From assembly GCA_003427395.1 (NCBI GenBank), contig BFEA01000289.1:1306823-1327685 (forward strand): DNA of 20,863 bases. Direction: 5' to 3'. The stretch's first letter is position 1. Each line of letters starts with the position of its first letter. A model generated the notes under the pieces. The model ran no database searches. It was given only the letters and a program-made list of their open reading frames with translations, and was not told the origin of the DNA. Below are positions 1 through 9,823 of the stretch, piece by piece. The position numbers and the translations under genes are program-made. The stretch is from Chara braunii (lineage: Eukaryota; Streptophyta; Charophyceae; Charales; Characeae).

Positions 1-388
1 GGGGAGCTGCACCTGCTGGGAAACGGGCCCAGCATCCCCTTTTACAGATTTCAGAGAACTAACGACATTGTGTCCAGAGGAGGGGAGGGGGGTCCAGCAC
101 AGTCCAACAATCAGGCGACGGCCCTCAATTGCCTTATCCAGCATCTGCCAGCTGCCCTGCATTTCAACTTATTCAGTACCAAGGAGCTTGTTTCTGCTAT
201 TCGGACGATTAATCGGTCCGTAAGTACATCAGATTCAGTCCCCACAGCAAGTTCCAATGTAAAGGAAATGTTTTATTAAGTTCCTGCATGCATCAATTCG
301 GGATTCGGTTGCCTGTTTCACCCACTATTTTTTCAGTTGCAAGGGTTTGAGGGGGTGTGGATCCAGAGGAAAGGCAAGGGCTGTAACT
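1..388. other. Unassigned sequence upstream of the RT fragment
   Basis: A 69-codon plus-strand open frame (about 70-279) has no motif I recognise, and stops occur in all frames around 270-390. Given the RT fragment just downstream, this is plausibly the decayed N-terminal part of the same Penelope-like element, but nothing in the sequence proves it. Confidence 0.3.
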
Positions 389-950
389 TATAAGCTTTCT
401 ACAAGCAATTTGCATCCCTGGTTACTTCTTCCTGCATTTTTCTGTCATTGAAGATTTTGTTTCCTTCGATCTCTCTCACACGTACGTGTTAGCAATGGGT
501 AAGCCGTTGCAGCAGGAGGTAGGTGTTCCCATGGGCAAATCATCGAGCCCGGCGCTTGCAGCCATGTTATGTATGTTTCACGAACATCAGTTTCTTGCTT
601 TTCTCGGGAAGGATCGCTGCTCGATTCACGGTCTACGTTTGATTGATGATGTCTTGGTGTTTGCAAAGTTTCGTTCGAATCGCTTGACATCGACTAGAAA
701 GGCCGGATGTATCTTGCATGCTTTCGAGAACTGCTATCATAGCAACTTGACGCTGGAAAACACCAGCAAAGGCGGACGCTGGGACTTTTTGGGATGCAAA
801 TTAAAAGTTTTTCCTCACCCTCTGCGTATTTGTTGTCGTCCCAGACATCTAAAGTGGGCTTTGTTGTTAGATGCAGTACTGTACTCATTTTCCTGGCTAT
901 TCAGGACTTCACTTCCTTCTCCAGTAATCAGCGGAAGGGGGCAGTCATTA
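389..950 (+). pseudogene. Penelope-like reverse transcriptase, 5' part (interrupted)
   Basis: The best frame runs from about 389 to about 850 (codon phase of 486). It shows an RT motif-4-like segment GVPMGKSSSPALAAMLC, a palm motif LIDDVLVF in which IDD replaces the usual YxDD, and a following WDFLGCKLKV block preceded by the spaced 'N..H..L..E' pattern typical of Penelope-like RTs. Around 830-880 the frame changes (+2 phase), where FTSFSSNQRKGAVI resembles the Penelope-type thumb. The gene is cut at 950 by element 1 and resumes at 12698. No GIY-YIG endonuclease is visible. An LTR or LINE RT is less likely because the downstream thumb pattern (RA...E..L..RGYPDK) does not fit them. Non-functional: frameshifted, interrupted and without a clear start. 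Confidence 0.6.
946..950. repeat. Target-site duplication CATTA (left copy)
   Basis: CATTA lies directly before the TGTGCC end of the left LTR and is repeated directly after the CTGCA end of the right LTR at 12693-12697. A 5-bp duplication is the usual size for Ty3 integrases. Removing one copy plus the element joins the RT reading frame without a shift. Confidence 0.85.
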
Positions 951-1292
951 TGTGCCGGACCCGCCGGGGTGGCCGTCCGTCAGGATGGAGAAGAAGGGTT
1001 GACGAGGAGGAGGTAGAAATGGAGCTGGAAGGGACAGCGCAGCTCCGACGCAGACTCAACACGCACGTACTCCAAGATGTGCAAAAGTGAAGAATGATCT
1101 GAAAAACAAACAACAGCTGGGGTATACCCCCAGCGGACTGACTGCACTGGACTGGACTGGCCTGGTACCGACAAAGGTACCGGGCAGGACTGGACTGGAC
1201 TGGAACAGCACACGGCCCGGTCCCACAGGCCGAACTGGCAAATAGCCAAATAGGCCCTGGCTATAGGCGAGGGCAGATGGAGGCCCGCTGCA
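951..1292 (-). repeat. Element 1 3' LTR
   Basis: On the minus strand it starts TGCAGCGGG and ends CCGGCACA, so it has TG...CA ends. It matches 12330-12692 along its whole length and 11715-12042 more weakly. It contains a near-perfect palindrome around GGGGTATACCCC (about 1121-1134), a short ACTGG/CTGGA pentamer run whose copy number differs between LTR copies, and paired GGTACC sites. No convincing TATA box other than the TATA inside the palindrome. Confidence 0.88.
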
Positions 1293-2024
1293 CGATCCTC
1301 AGACCTGTAATGGATCGCAAGAGCCATAAACACGCTATCCGCAAAAGCAGCAGAACTTTGCAATAAAGAAAGCTGAGAAATCTAGGATGCAGAGCAAGCT
1401 CCATGCGGAGTCCATGCGATGCAGCCTAAGCTACATAATGTCAAATGAAAAGCAAATGTCTGGTGTACACATCCTAACTAACAACAGAAATGAAATGTAG
1501 CATGATACAATCCTAAAGTCCTAGAGGCAATGGCCTCAGTGCTGAAAGGAAAAAGAGCAATATGTCACAAGATAATGTCATGTCGCTGAACCACTAAGAG
1601 TGGGATGGTCTCAGAGGGGGTGAATGCAGCCTAAGAATTGAAACTCCTGAGGGCGAGCGAAACAAAACCAATGACCCTAACAGATAGATCATCAAGGCGG
1701 GTAATGCTCGACAAAAGGGTGACACCATGCAGGGTCGACCATAAGAAGGGGAGTCTGGAATAGGGTGGAGATATGCCTAACTGAAGGGATGCAAGAGCCG
1801 ACACTAGGGTGATGAGGGCAGTGGGTGAGGGAAACATGCACACAACTCACCGACTGGGGGAGGGAGCTAAATCTGGGAGTAGGGAAACCAAGATAACGCT
1901 ACGGTCCCAATGCCTATGCGATACCAAGGGAGAGCCCAACTCAAGGAGACCCAATTAAGTGAGAACCATCATGCGACAGATGCAAGGGAATATACAGGGT
2001 AGGGTGGTGGCGGGGGGGGGGGAC
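1293..2024 (-). other. Element 1 3' untranslated region
   Basis: About 730 bp between the 3' LTR and the end of the chromodomain frame. No conserved coding motif on either strand; small open frames here are unconvincing. A 10-12 base G run lies near 2012-2022, and 2036-2150 is a degenerate repeat of GTCGAAGT-like words that reads as a Ser/Thr-rich tail on the minus strand. Confidence 0.6.
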
Positions 2025-2232
2025 TCAGGGAGTCACGTCCAAAGTAGTTGAAGCCGATAAGTTGGTTGAAGTCGAGAAGGTAGCTGAAATCGTCGAAGTG
2101 GTCGATGACGTCGATGAAGTAGGAGTCGAGCCGATGTCGAAGCAGAGCTGCAAAACGCTGACATTCGGAATAAGTTGATGATGGAGTACCTGATGGTGTG
2201 AGTCAATAGGGAGATAGTAGGTGATCAGAGTG

Positions 2233-2892
2233 TCAATCGTCAAGACGCCGAGGGCGTCGACAAGTGCACGATGGGCGCGCGGAGGCGTCCGTCTGCTGCT
2301 GAAGAACAACCTCAGAGGGATCGGGCTCGTCCTCAACGATCTCCTCAGCCGGAGAAGGAGGAAAAGGGTCAGTCGGCTGAGTAGGAGCAGATGTCTCAGC
2401 ACGACGAGCACGGTCATATGCACACACCAACATCCGGGCGTGTTGCAAGTGCTCGAGGGGCTCCCAAGTAGCCTCCTCATCAGGATAGCCCTTCCAACGC
2501 ACAAGGTACTCGATGCGTGGAGGGGTATCGTCGATAACTCGGCGAGATACGATGTCGAAAACAACGAACCCCTCGTGACCGTCCACCATGATAGGTGGAG
2601 GGCGCTCATAAGGACGTCCGACGAAGCGCTCGGGCGGTCTGAGATAAGGACGCAGCAAGGAGACGTGGTAAACATCGTGTACACAAGTCTGTCGAAGGTA
2701 ATCAGGTAGCTTCACACGGAAGCTGACCGGACTAGCGGCAGTATTAGAACCGACGGCCTGAAGGATGCGGCATGGACCGAAGAAACGACACCTGAACTTG
2801 CGAAGTGTATCCGCTCCGAGCTGCAAGTGGCGTGCGTCGACGAGCACATCGTCACCGACTTTGAATGGGTGATCCATTCATGATCGATTTGC
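2233..2892 (-). pseudogene. Element 1 pol: integrase C-terminus and chromodomain
   Basis: From 2877 down, the frame gives FKVGDDVLVDARHLQLG and RCRFFGPCRI, the GPY/F-type module at the end of Ty3 integrases, then VYHVSLLRPYL, then a chromodomain with EYLVRWKGYPDEEATWEPL (aromatic and acidic residues in normal places). Chromodomains steer integration by binding modified histones. An acidic/proline tail follows. The frame is the same as the integrase core upstream, separated only by two TGA stops at 2878-2880 and 2893-2895. Where an arginine codon CGA would fit, TGA is present, consistent with C-to-T decay at CpG (inference). Confidence 0.85.
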
Positions 2893-3700
2893 TCATGCGG
2901 CCATGCGAGTCTGGCAGTCGGCTAGACTCTCGTGTGCGCGCTTCATAATCGCCGCCACGTTGGCGATCCAGTCGTCAAGCGCAGGACAACGAGTGTCTGG
3001 GCGCAACCGCGATGGTCGTAGGAAGTCCGCGGGTATGCGAGGGTGGTAGTCGAGGTCGCAATAGAATGGTGACATCCCGGTGGCTGGCAAAACAGCGTGG
3101 TTGTACGCAATCTCCGCATGGGCTAAGTATAAGTCCCACTGCTGGTCATCCCGAACAAACTTTCGAAGGATATTACCGAGAGTTTTATTGGTGACCTCAA
3201 CCTGACCATCCATCTGAGGGTGGTAAGACGATGAGAAGTGGAGCTGGGATCCGTACACCTCGTGTAGGCGTCGCCAGAATGTGCTGGCAAAGCGCGGGTC
3301 ACGGTCGGAGATGATGCTCTGAGTTAAGCCGTGATCTCTCACAAGTCGGTCGAAGGCGATGTCGGTGACCTCACGAGCGCTAATGCGATAGCGGCACGGG
3401 TCAAAGCGTGCCCGCTTCGTGAAGCGATCGACGACGACCAAGATAGCATCATGACCGCGCTCAGTGGGTGGGCGGAGGGGACCAATGAAATCCATCGAGA
3501 TGGACTGCTAACGACCCTCGGGTATGGGTAAGGGCTGAAGTAACCCATACGGAAGGTGGTTCAGACTGTTCACCTCCTGGCAGGTACGACACTCATGGAT
3601 GTAGGCTTTGACGAAGTCCTTGGACTTCGTCCAGACATATAAGCGGCAAACACGAGCCAACGTCTTGTGGAAGCCCATATAACCGACAACTGCTTGGTCA
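2893..3700 (-). pseudogene. Element 1 pol: integrase zinc-binding and catalytic core
   Basis: The zinc-binding part lies in 3550-3700: histidines in FHDQAVVGYMGFHK followed by ECRTCQE (HHCC arrangement). The catalytic core follows in the same frame: MDFIGPLRPP, VVVDRFTKR (first Asp), IISDRDPRF (second Asp) and YHPQMDGQVEVTNKTL (Glu), i.e. a complete D,D,E triad. Integrase inserts the cDNA and makes the 5-bp target duplication. A TAG at 3508-3510 interrupts the linker just before the core, and the transition from RNase H near 3720-3780 needs a frame change. Core residues are intact even though the gene is broken. Confidence 0.88.
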
Positions 3701-3710
3701 TGGAAATCTG

Positions 3711-4456
3711 CTACAGCCTAGACGCGGAGCTGTCCGGTGGTTCTAGCTGACCAGATCTGCCATGCCAGTACATGAGACCGTTCTCCCCGAGGGAGTACGA
3801 GGGAACGGTCTTGCCACTCTGCAGTGTCACGTGGATGACGCGATAATCGGGGCAGTGGCGGTACTGAGTGCGATATACGTCGATCACCGAGTGATCAACA
3901 ATGGTGATGGAGATGGCAGCAAGATGGATGGGTTCCTGATTGTGATCAGGACGGCGGGACAAGGCATCGGCGACGCGTTTCGTTTCACCCTTGATGGGCT
4001 GAGTCGTGAAACTGAACTCGGATAAGTCACGCCACCAACGTGCATGACGAGGGGAAAGCTTGGGCTTCGTGAGGAAAGCCTGGACAACTGAGTTGTCCGT
4101 GCGCACAGTGAAGGGTGCCCCGTGCAGGTAATGACACCAATGCCGGGTAGCATAAATTACTGCGAGAACCTCACGTTCATCGGCAGTGTAGTTTATCTCG
4201 GCAGGCAGTAGGTGACGAGAGTAGAAGGCGATCAGACAATCCCCAGCACGAGCCTCGACAGAGTAAGTAACGGGAGGACTGTCAGTGGACGGAAGTGGTG
4301 GGAGGGTAGGCGTCAGTCGAGAAGCAGTGTCAGCAGGAGGGGGGGGGGGGAGGAGGAACATGAGCATAAGGTGAATCGGGAGGAGAGGGAAACACCTGAG
4401 AAAGTACAGCTCCTACTGCAAAATCTGACGCATCAATGGTGGCAATGAAGAGACGA
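3711..4456 (-). pseudogene. Element 1 pol: RNase H with proline-rich insertion
   Basis: Ty3 RNase H removes RNA from the RNA:DNA hybrid. The first catalytic Asp lies in ATIDASDFAVGAVLSQ (about 4390-4435, one frame); then comes a C12 run on the coding strand (4339-4350), after which the frame of 3711-4367 continues with IAFYSRHLLPAEINYTADE (second acidic residue), TVRTDNSVV (third) and VADALSRR. Between VLSQ and IAFYSR lies a roughly 55-residue Pro/Ser/Thr-rich segment where typical Ty3 RNase H has only about ten residues. The frameshift at the homopolymer may be mutation or base-calling error. Confidence 0.82.
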
Positions 4457-5462
4457 TCAAAGAACAGGTGCACAAGTCACCGCCTTCTTGAGGGCGTGAA
4501 ACGCGTCCTCGCACAAGGGTGCCCAAAACCACGGCGGGTTCTTCCAAAGGAGGGTGAAGGTAAGGACGTAGGAATACCTAGCGTATCCCTGGATAAAATT
4601 GCTATAGTAGCTAGTGAGGCCTAAAAAACTGTGAAGCTGCTTGACGAATGTGGGGACAGGCCACTCCGCAATAGCAGTGATCTTCGCGTCGTCCATGTGG
4701 AGACCCTGGTCAGACACATGGTGTCCTAGGAAGTCCACTTTGCGCTGGGCAAAGCGGCACTTACTAAGCTTGGCATAGAAGCCATGCTTGCGTAAGCGCT
4801 GTAGGACATCGCGGAGGTGTCTGAGATGGTCTTCTAAGATACGACTGTAGACCAGGATGTCGTCCAGGTATACGAGAACGTATTCTTCGAGGATGTCCTT
4901 GAAGATGTCGTTCATCGCCGTCTGGAAGGTGGCGGGTGCATTGGTGAGGCCGAATGACATCACCGTAGTGGCCGAAGCGCAACCGAAAGGCGGTCTTCGG
5001 CTGGTCCTCTGTGGCTACGCGGATCTGGTGGTAACCGCTACGAAGATTCATCTTCGTGAAGAAGCGGTTGCCTGCCTGACGGTCAAACAACTCATCTGCG
5101 CGAGGCATGGGATAGTTGTTCTTAACCGTGTAACAGTTAAGGCCGCGGTAGTCAATGCAGAGGCGAAGAGTTCCGTCTGCTTTGCGAGCAAAGAGGACGG
5201 GTGCACCCCAAGGGGAGTTACTGGGTTTAATGAAACCCAGTCGAAGGAGCTCCTCAAGCTGACGCTTGAGTTCCGTCACCTCTGGAATCAAGAGTCGGTA
5301 GGGTACCTGATGGTGGACACGATAGTCAGGCACGAGTTGGATAAAATGCTCAACACCACGCATAGGAGGGATCCCACTGTATGAGAAATACGGGGGAAAA
5401 ACGTTGCGGTACTCTCGAATCAAATTGCGAACGGCAGGCTCTAAGTCAGTCGTGAACCGCAT
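4457..5462 (-). pseudogene. Element 1 pol: reverse transcriptase (frameshifted)
   Basis: The N-terminal half (4990-5462) has YRLLIPEVTELKRQLEELL, SPWGAPVLFARKADGTLR, LCIDYRGLN and FFTKMNLRSGYHQIRV. In that last motif the usual catalytic LDLRSGYHQ Asp is replaced by Asn (KMNLRSGYHQ), so a catalytic carboxylate appears to be lost. Near 4962 the frame changes, apparently by a small deletion in the block leading to [12 protein letters not shown]. The second half (4457-4963) has YVLVYLDDILVYSR (YLDD catalytic pair), a thumb and the connection LGLTSYYSNFIQGYA. This enzyme would copy the element RNA to DNA; this copy cannot. Confidence 0.88.
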
Positions 5463-6173
5463 GAGTTCCTCAACGTCTGCATCGACACAAGACGTATGGG
5501 TGGACTACGCAGTGGACGGCGAAGGGACCTGGGATTTCGAGGGGGTATTCGCAGGCTGACAGGTGGATGTGGAGATGGGAGCCGCAAAGATGGAGGAAGG
5601 GTCATGGGGATCGGGCTCCAGTGAGGTGAGCTCAACCTCGGGATAGAGTGGATCGTAGGGAAGAAGATCCATGACATTCACTGAGTAGAACGTGACGTCC
5701 TCCTGTCATATGAAGTGAGTAAACTGACGAGGAGAAGTGAAGGCGATGTCTGGGTAGGACCCAGAGGGACGAGGGTCCTCGGGAGGTGGGTGTGGAGGGG
5801 TGTCGCCCGTGGTTCCAATGAAGGGGACTCGATGGGTTTGACCACACTTCGTTTTGAGAATGAGTGTCTCAGTCGCCCATTCGGCCTCTGTGCCACGGAA
5901 CCGGCGAGACCAGGGAGTGCCAAGGATAAAGTCGTACCCAGTCTCCAGCACGTCGAAGTATGCGGAGGAATGGTAACGCCGAGGCGCCTGGGTACTATCC
6001 GATGGCTGGAGGGTGAGGGAGAAGTGGAGGTCGGGGACCATCTGATCGAAGAAGCGCTGCGTCTTGTTATCTCCGAGGGTAACGGAGATAGGAGAGCGAG
6101 ACCCGGAGGTAGCTAGGCGAGCTTCCTCAACCACGCGAGGGTGACGAAGTCTCCCTGCGAGCCAGAGTCCCAT
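5463..6173 (-). pseudogene. Element 1 pol: protease C-terminal half and PR-RT linker
   Basis: In the same frame as the RT N-terminus. It contains AYFDVLETGYDFILGTPW, the second conserved block of Ty3 aspartic proteases (hydrophobic-hydrophobic-Gly near the end of the fold), followed by a Pro/Ser-rich linker. Two stops interrupt it: TGA at 5706-5708 and TAG at 5505-5507. The upstream protease half with the active-site Asp is in another frame and overlaps at 6113-6173. Confidence 0.78.
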
Positions 6174-6652
6174 AAAGCATGGTACACCCTCGTAGATGTC
6201 CCCAGAGAAATAAGGATGATGGAGAGGGTGCGATCAGGGTCAGAGAGCAGAGCGAGAAGACGACGCAGGACGTTTACGTGCCTCGTGAGTCGCTTCTGGC
6301 GAGCCTGAAGGATGCTCAAATCCAAAAGAGATGACACAACGTCATCGCGAGTCGCCAGCTGGGCACTACAACGAGCTGTGCGAATGGCGCGACACGTCGG
6401 AAGTCTCGGAGGGGAAGGACTAGATGCGGCGGTCTGTTGTGGGGCAGACAATACCTCGACAGACGGTGGGGCAGAGGGAACTGCGTCTGTCGTGTCCTGA
6501 GGATCCTTTGGTGGGGTAGCCAAAGGGGCAAATCGCAACTCGGTGGTCGGGAAGCCGGCTACGTGCGAGACCTCATCGGTACACTGCACTGTGGCTAGCT
6601 GGGTGGGGCTGGCCGGGCGGGGCCGGGGGGGGACTGAGATCGACGCTGACAA
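6113..6652 (-). pseudogene. Element 1 pol: protease N-terminal half
   Basis: The frame begins inside the gag overlap and passes through a Pro/Ser-rich spacer to IILISLGTSTRVYHALWDSG and SQGDFVTLAWL. DSG is the retropepsin active-site triad with the catalytic Asp. The frame closes at TAG 6113-6115 just after the active site; the rest of the protease continues in a different phase from 6173. This frame is -1 relative to the zinc-knuckle frame upstream, joined over a C8 run at 6625-6632. Confidence 0.78.
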
Positions 6653-6900
6653 GAAATGTCAGTGTAGTGTCGATCGAGGGCGGCATGGTATGAACACCGT
6701 GAGGAGGTGTGTCCATCCTGGCGGCAACGAAGGCAACCGCGACGGGCCTCCAGGGCGCCACGCTCCTCAGGGGATAGAGCTCCGCGAGGAGGGACAAAAC
6801 CCTGTGGGAGGTCTATCTGAGGAACTGTGGACGTGCGGGCCCCAGCCTGTGCAACCCGAGTGTGTGCACGACCCATGGCGGACATGGCCATCTGCAGGCG
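6595..6900 (-). pseudogene. Element 1 gag: nucleocapsid zinc knuckle
   Basis: Contains CLRCRQDGHTSSRC, a perfect C-x2-C-x4-H-x4-C retroviral-type zinc knuckle that binds element RNA during packaging. It is in the same frame as the capsid part, separated by a TAA at 6901-6903 and three sense codons. The frame ends at 6595, 58 nt after pol has opened in the -1 frame. Confidence 0.85.
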
Positions 6901-8290
6901 TTAAGCCACCGGAACAGTGTCGTCATCCAAGTGATACTGGATGACGTCTCGGAGCTCGATGTCCTCGGGGGCATCCTCAAGGGTAGGGTCAAGCTCGACC
7001 GAGGCGTCCGTGCCGTACTCTAGAGAACTGTAGCGCCGAGAGAATGGCGCTCCGGGTTGAGCTGGTCGGCGAAAGCGGTCGGCGAAGGAGGATCGACCGC
7101 ACGTGGTGCCGCGTGACTGGGTGGTGGTGGCGGTGGATCGCAAAGAAGATGGGGTGTCGGAGAAGTGACTCCGCATCTTCTGGTACTGTCGAGCAGCCTC
7201 GTAGGCCTGCTCGGAGGAGGCGAAGCTCTGTCGCCAGAGCTCGATGCGATAGTCAGTTGGAAGACTGACTACGAACCTGTTGGTCAAAAGCACCTCAGGT
7301 AGGAGTGCTTTATCGCAAATGAGGCGGGCGTCTTGAAACACTCTAATGTGACGCTCAAGATCGGCTGGTGCGGATGACCCGCGCCACTCCGTCTGGATGA
7401 CCCGATCTAAGGCGTCGGTTGCATCGTGGAGAGTGTCGTCGCGGTCATAGAGGAACGCAGTGAAATCCGCGAGAGTGGGAGCCTCACCTGGGCGAGTACG
7501 ATGGGTATAATAGTTCTCCCATGTGGAGAATGCGCGTCCTCGCAATTTAGTTGCGAGCGCGGAGCACCACAACTCCTGACCAGTGTTAGTCAGTGTCAAC
7601 GCACGTGTGGCAGCCTGCAACTAGTGCGACACACGCATAGTACCATCGAAGTCAGGTATGTCCGACAGATGCACAAGGGTGGGACCGCTGTGCTGACGGC
7701 GAGGGGAGAGAGGTCGAGGGGCTTGCACCACGGCGGCAAATGTCAAGGCCGGTGCAAACGTGGAAGTGGTAGTAGGCTGAGAGTCGGGGCTGCTGGTGGA
7801 AGGTCCAGCAGACGTGGAGGCAACAGCCGCAGCCAACTGTGATGGAGTAGCGAGGTAGTAGGGTAGAGGGGGGGGAGCCGGTCGAGGGAAACGAGTCGGC
7901 AAGCCAGAGGTGGGAGGGGCGGTATAAGAAGAAGGGTGAGTAGCCTGTGAAGGGTGAGGCTGCCTCAGGGAGAGAATCTCCGCCTGGAGTTGCGCCATGG
8001 TGGCCTGTAGGGTAGCTACTCGCTGGCTGCGCGGGGTCGGAGGTGGAGGAGGCGAAAAGAGTACCCTGGCGGGAGGAGGGAGAACTCCGGGCCGTAGTGC
8101 CGCGACCGGTGCCTGAAGCTAGGAAGCAACACCGGGGTGGGTAGATGAAACTGCCTGGCCAGGTATCGGTATTTGGGAGACAGCACATGCGGTAGTGGCC
8201 GAAGTCACAGGGGTGGTGGGGGCGGCGGCGACCAATGGATGTGCCGCAACAGACGGTATGGTCCTAGCGGCAGCAACACTCACCACTGCG
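6901..8290 (-). pseudogene. Element 1 gag: capsid region
   Basis: One phase runs from about 8290 to 6901, broken by TAG at 8119-8121 and TAG at 7621-7623. The Ala/Pro-rich first part holds MAQLQAEILSLRQ (7998 down), then PALTFAAVVQAPRPLSP and HLSDIPDFDG, and after the second stop a helical capsid-like domain with ATKLRGRAFSTWENYY, PTLADFTAFLYDRD and EAARQYQKMRSHF, the layout of retrotransposon gag. It would form the virus-like particle shell. The TAG at 7621 replaces what reads as a Trp position (inference). Confidence 0.72.
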
Positions 8291-8705
8291 GAGGGGGAGT
8301 GTTGGGCCTGGCCCGCGGAGGAGGACGGACCGCCACGTCTCCGCCCCTAGAGTCGTGGAGAGCCGGACTCCGAGTCGGTAGGCAATGGAGTCTGAGAGCC
8401 GTGGGGAGATCAATGAGGAGACCCTTGAGGCGGTGAACTTCAAGGGCAAGCGCATTGACTTGCCTCTCCAGGGGTGCAAGCGCATCGAGTCGCACTTGCA
8501 GAGGTGCAAGGAGAGACGCAAGAACAACGCGAAGGTCTGTGGGATCCACCGAGGGCTGACCCTGGACCGTCGGTTGGGTGGACGCCTGAGAGGTGGACGG
8601 CGCCGCAACGATCTCCTCAGCTGTAGCCCTGTCCGTGGGCGGTGGAGGAAGAGAGGTAGACATTGTGGGAGGTGGGGGGGGAGATGGGTTGTGGTATGGG
8701 GACAA
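8280..8705 (-). pseudogene. Element 1 gag: N-terminal segment
   Basis: An open frame of 141 codons starting at 8705 or, perhaps better, at the second Met at 8663 (MSTSLPPPPTDRA). It has a Pro/Thr/Gln-rich start and a heptad-like stretch LAPLQVRLDALAPLERQVNA, suggesting a short coiled coil for Gag self-assembly. It is in a different phase from the capsid frame; the change lies somewhere in 8300-8400. Assignment to gag rests on position and composition, not on a family motif. Confidence 0.5.
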
Positions 8706-9144
8706 GGGACCACCGGTGAGAGGGAGGGGACCGCGAGAGCGGAGTGGGTAGTCGTGGGTCGGCTCGCCCTGTGACCAGCAGGTCGCGCGTGAGATGGTGG
8801 CACGGATCCGGTCGAGGGGAGAGGAGCCGTTCGGGGCCAGGATGCCCGACGGGAAGAGGCGGGGGAGTAGGGGGGTTAGGAGAACCCTAAACCCTAGAAA
8901 AACCCTAAGGAAACCCTAACCAGGGTTCGGGTGGTTAGGGGAGGGTAGCGGCGACCTAATCAAGAAAAGAAAATAATAACCATGGAGGGGAGGGGGTTAG
9001 AAAATAAAATAAACCAGTGCTGGGCCGGCAACTGGCCGGTTGAGCTACCCCGGTCCAATCGGAGCCGGACCAGCCCAGGGGGGGTGAACCGGGAAACCGA
9101 TTTTGAAAAAAAAGTGCCCAAATATCTTTTTTTTGTTTTTTTTG
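8706..9144 (-). other. Element 1 leader next to gag, with telobox-like cluster
   Basis: Non-coding. Plus-strand 8881-8925 has three or four CCCTAA/CCCTAAA words (plant telomere/telobox motif), and minus-strand TTAGGG words recur to 8945. This is a short interstitial cluster, not a telomere. The rest is GC-rich with G runs; 9104-9113 and 9126-9143 are A and T runs. Confidence 0.5.
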
Positions 9145-9185
9145 GCAGATTCCGACTGCGCTCTTTAAGAGTTGTCGGAATCCGC
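9145..9185. repeat. Inverted repeat in element 1 leader
   Basis: Arms GATTCCGAC (9148-9156) and GTCGGAATC (9174-9182) are perfectly complementary around a 17-nt loop; two further pairs extend beyond one mismatch. A stable hairpin in DNA or leader RNA. Confidence 0.7.
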
Positions 9186-9823
9186 AATAAAATTTTCAAG
9201 GTACAATATTTTTCAGGGGGCTTCTAGAGGGGGGCAGGGGGTTATTATTGACATATTCAGGCAAGTATGACTTCCTCGGGGAGGGGTCAAGTAAGCAAGT
9301 TCACTTATCCGACCCTCCCGTGGCTGGAGCACTTCGTGGAGTATGTCATTTGATATTGATACCCCACGAGTTGAACCAGACATGATGAGGGGAGGTCCTT
9401 GCCCGAAATTATAGCTCTTCCAGAGTATATTTCGACAACAGAAGAGTTATGGTTCCAGCTTTCAGCTCGTGGAGGCAGAGCGTTTTCTGTTTGTGGTTTC
9501 TACATAAGGTGAGTTGGCAGTCCGAAAGTATCTTGCCTGCCTATCTGTCCAGATACATGTAGTGGAGCAAGGTCCGTTCGAGATAGATAGAGAGAAGAAT
9601 ATAGCTTAGGTCCATTCTTGGGCTTGCACCTCGGACGACTCTGAAATCACGATTCCACAGATGGCAGGGACGTCGCAGAAGGATATAATCTCAGCAGAGT
9701 CTCATCACAAGCATAGTGTTCCCCTTGTCGCTGACGGTGAAAGATCATAAGATGTTGCCAATGGCAACTGGTTCATTGGACCACAAGATGACAAATTGGA
9801 GAAGGGGCCTACCCGACCCACAT
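9186..9823. other. Element 1 leader, featureless stretch
   Basis: About 640 bp with no supported gene, no RNA-gene signature and no repeat I can defend on either strand. Confidence 0.5.

Noticed and set aside
1-2000. 951-1292 as a solo LTR unrelated to the pol genes at 2233-6652
   Set aside because: The exact CATTA pair with 12693-12697 and the reconnecting RT frame tie it to the right LTR, although a classical polypurine tract is missing.
2025-2684. 219-codon minus-strand frame with a Ser/Thr-rich tail
   Set aside because: It overlaps the chromodomain in another phase; the conserved residues are all in the 2233-2877 frame.
4857-5384. 175-codon plus-strand open frame opposite RT
   Set aside because: The minus strand here encodes clear RT motifs; the plus frame has no recognisable domain and is an antisense shadow.
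8881-8925. Possible telomere or internal telomere array
   Set aside because: Only a few irregular CCCTAA words; far too short and imperfect.
9121-9148. T-run followed by GGCAG, like an intron 3' splice site on the plus strand (another near 10310)
   Set aside because: No plus-strand exon follows, and the first is part of an inverted repeat, the second of a tandem hairpin unit.
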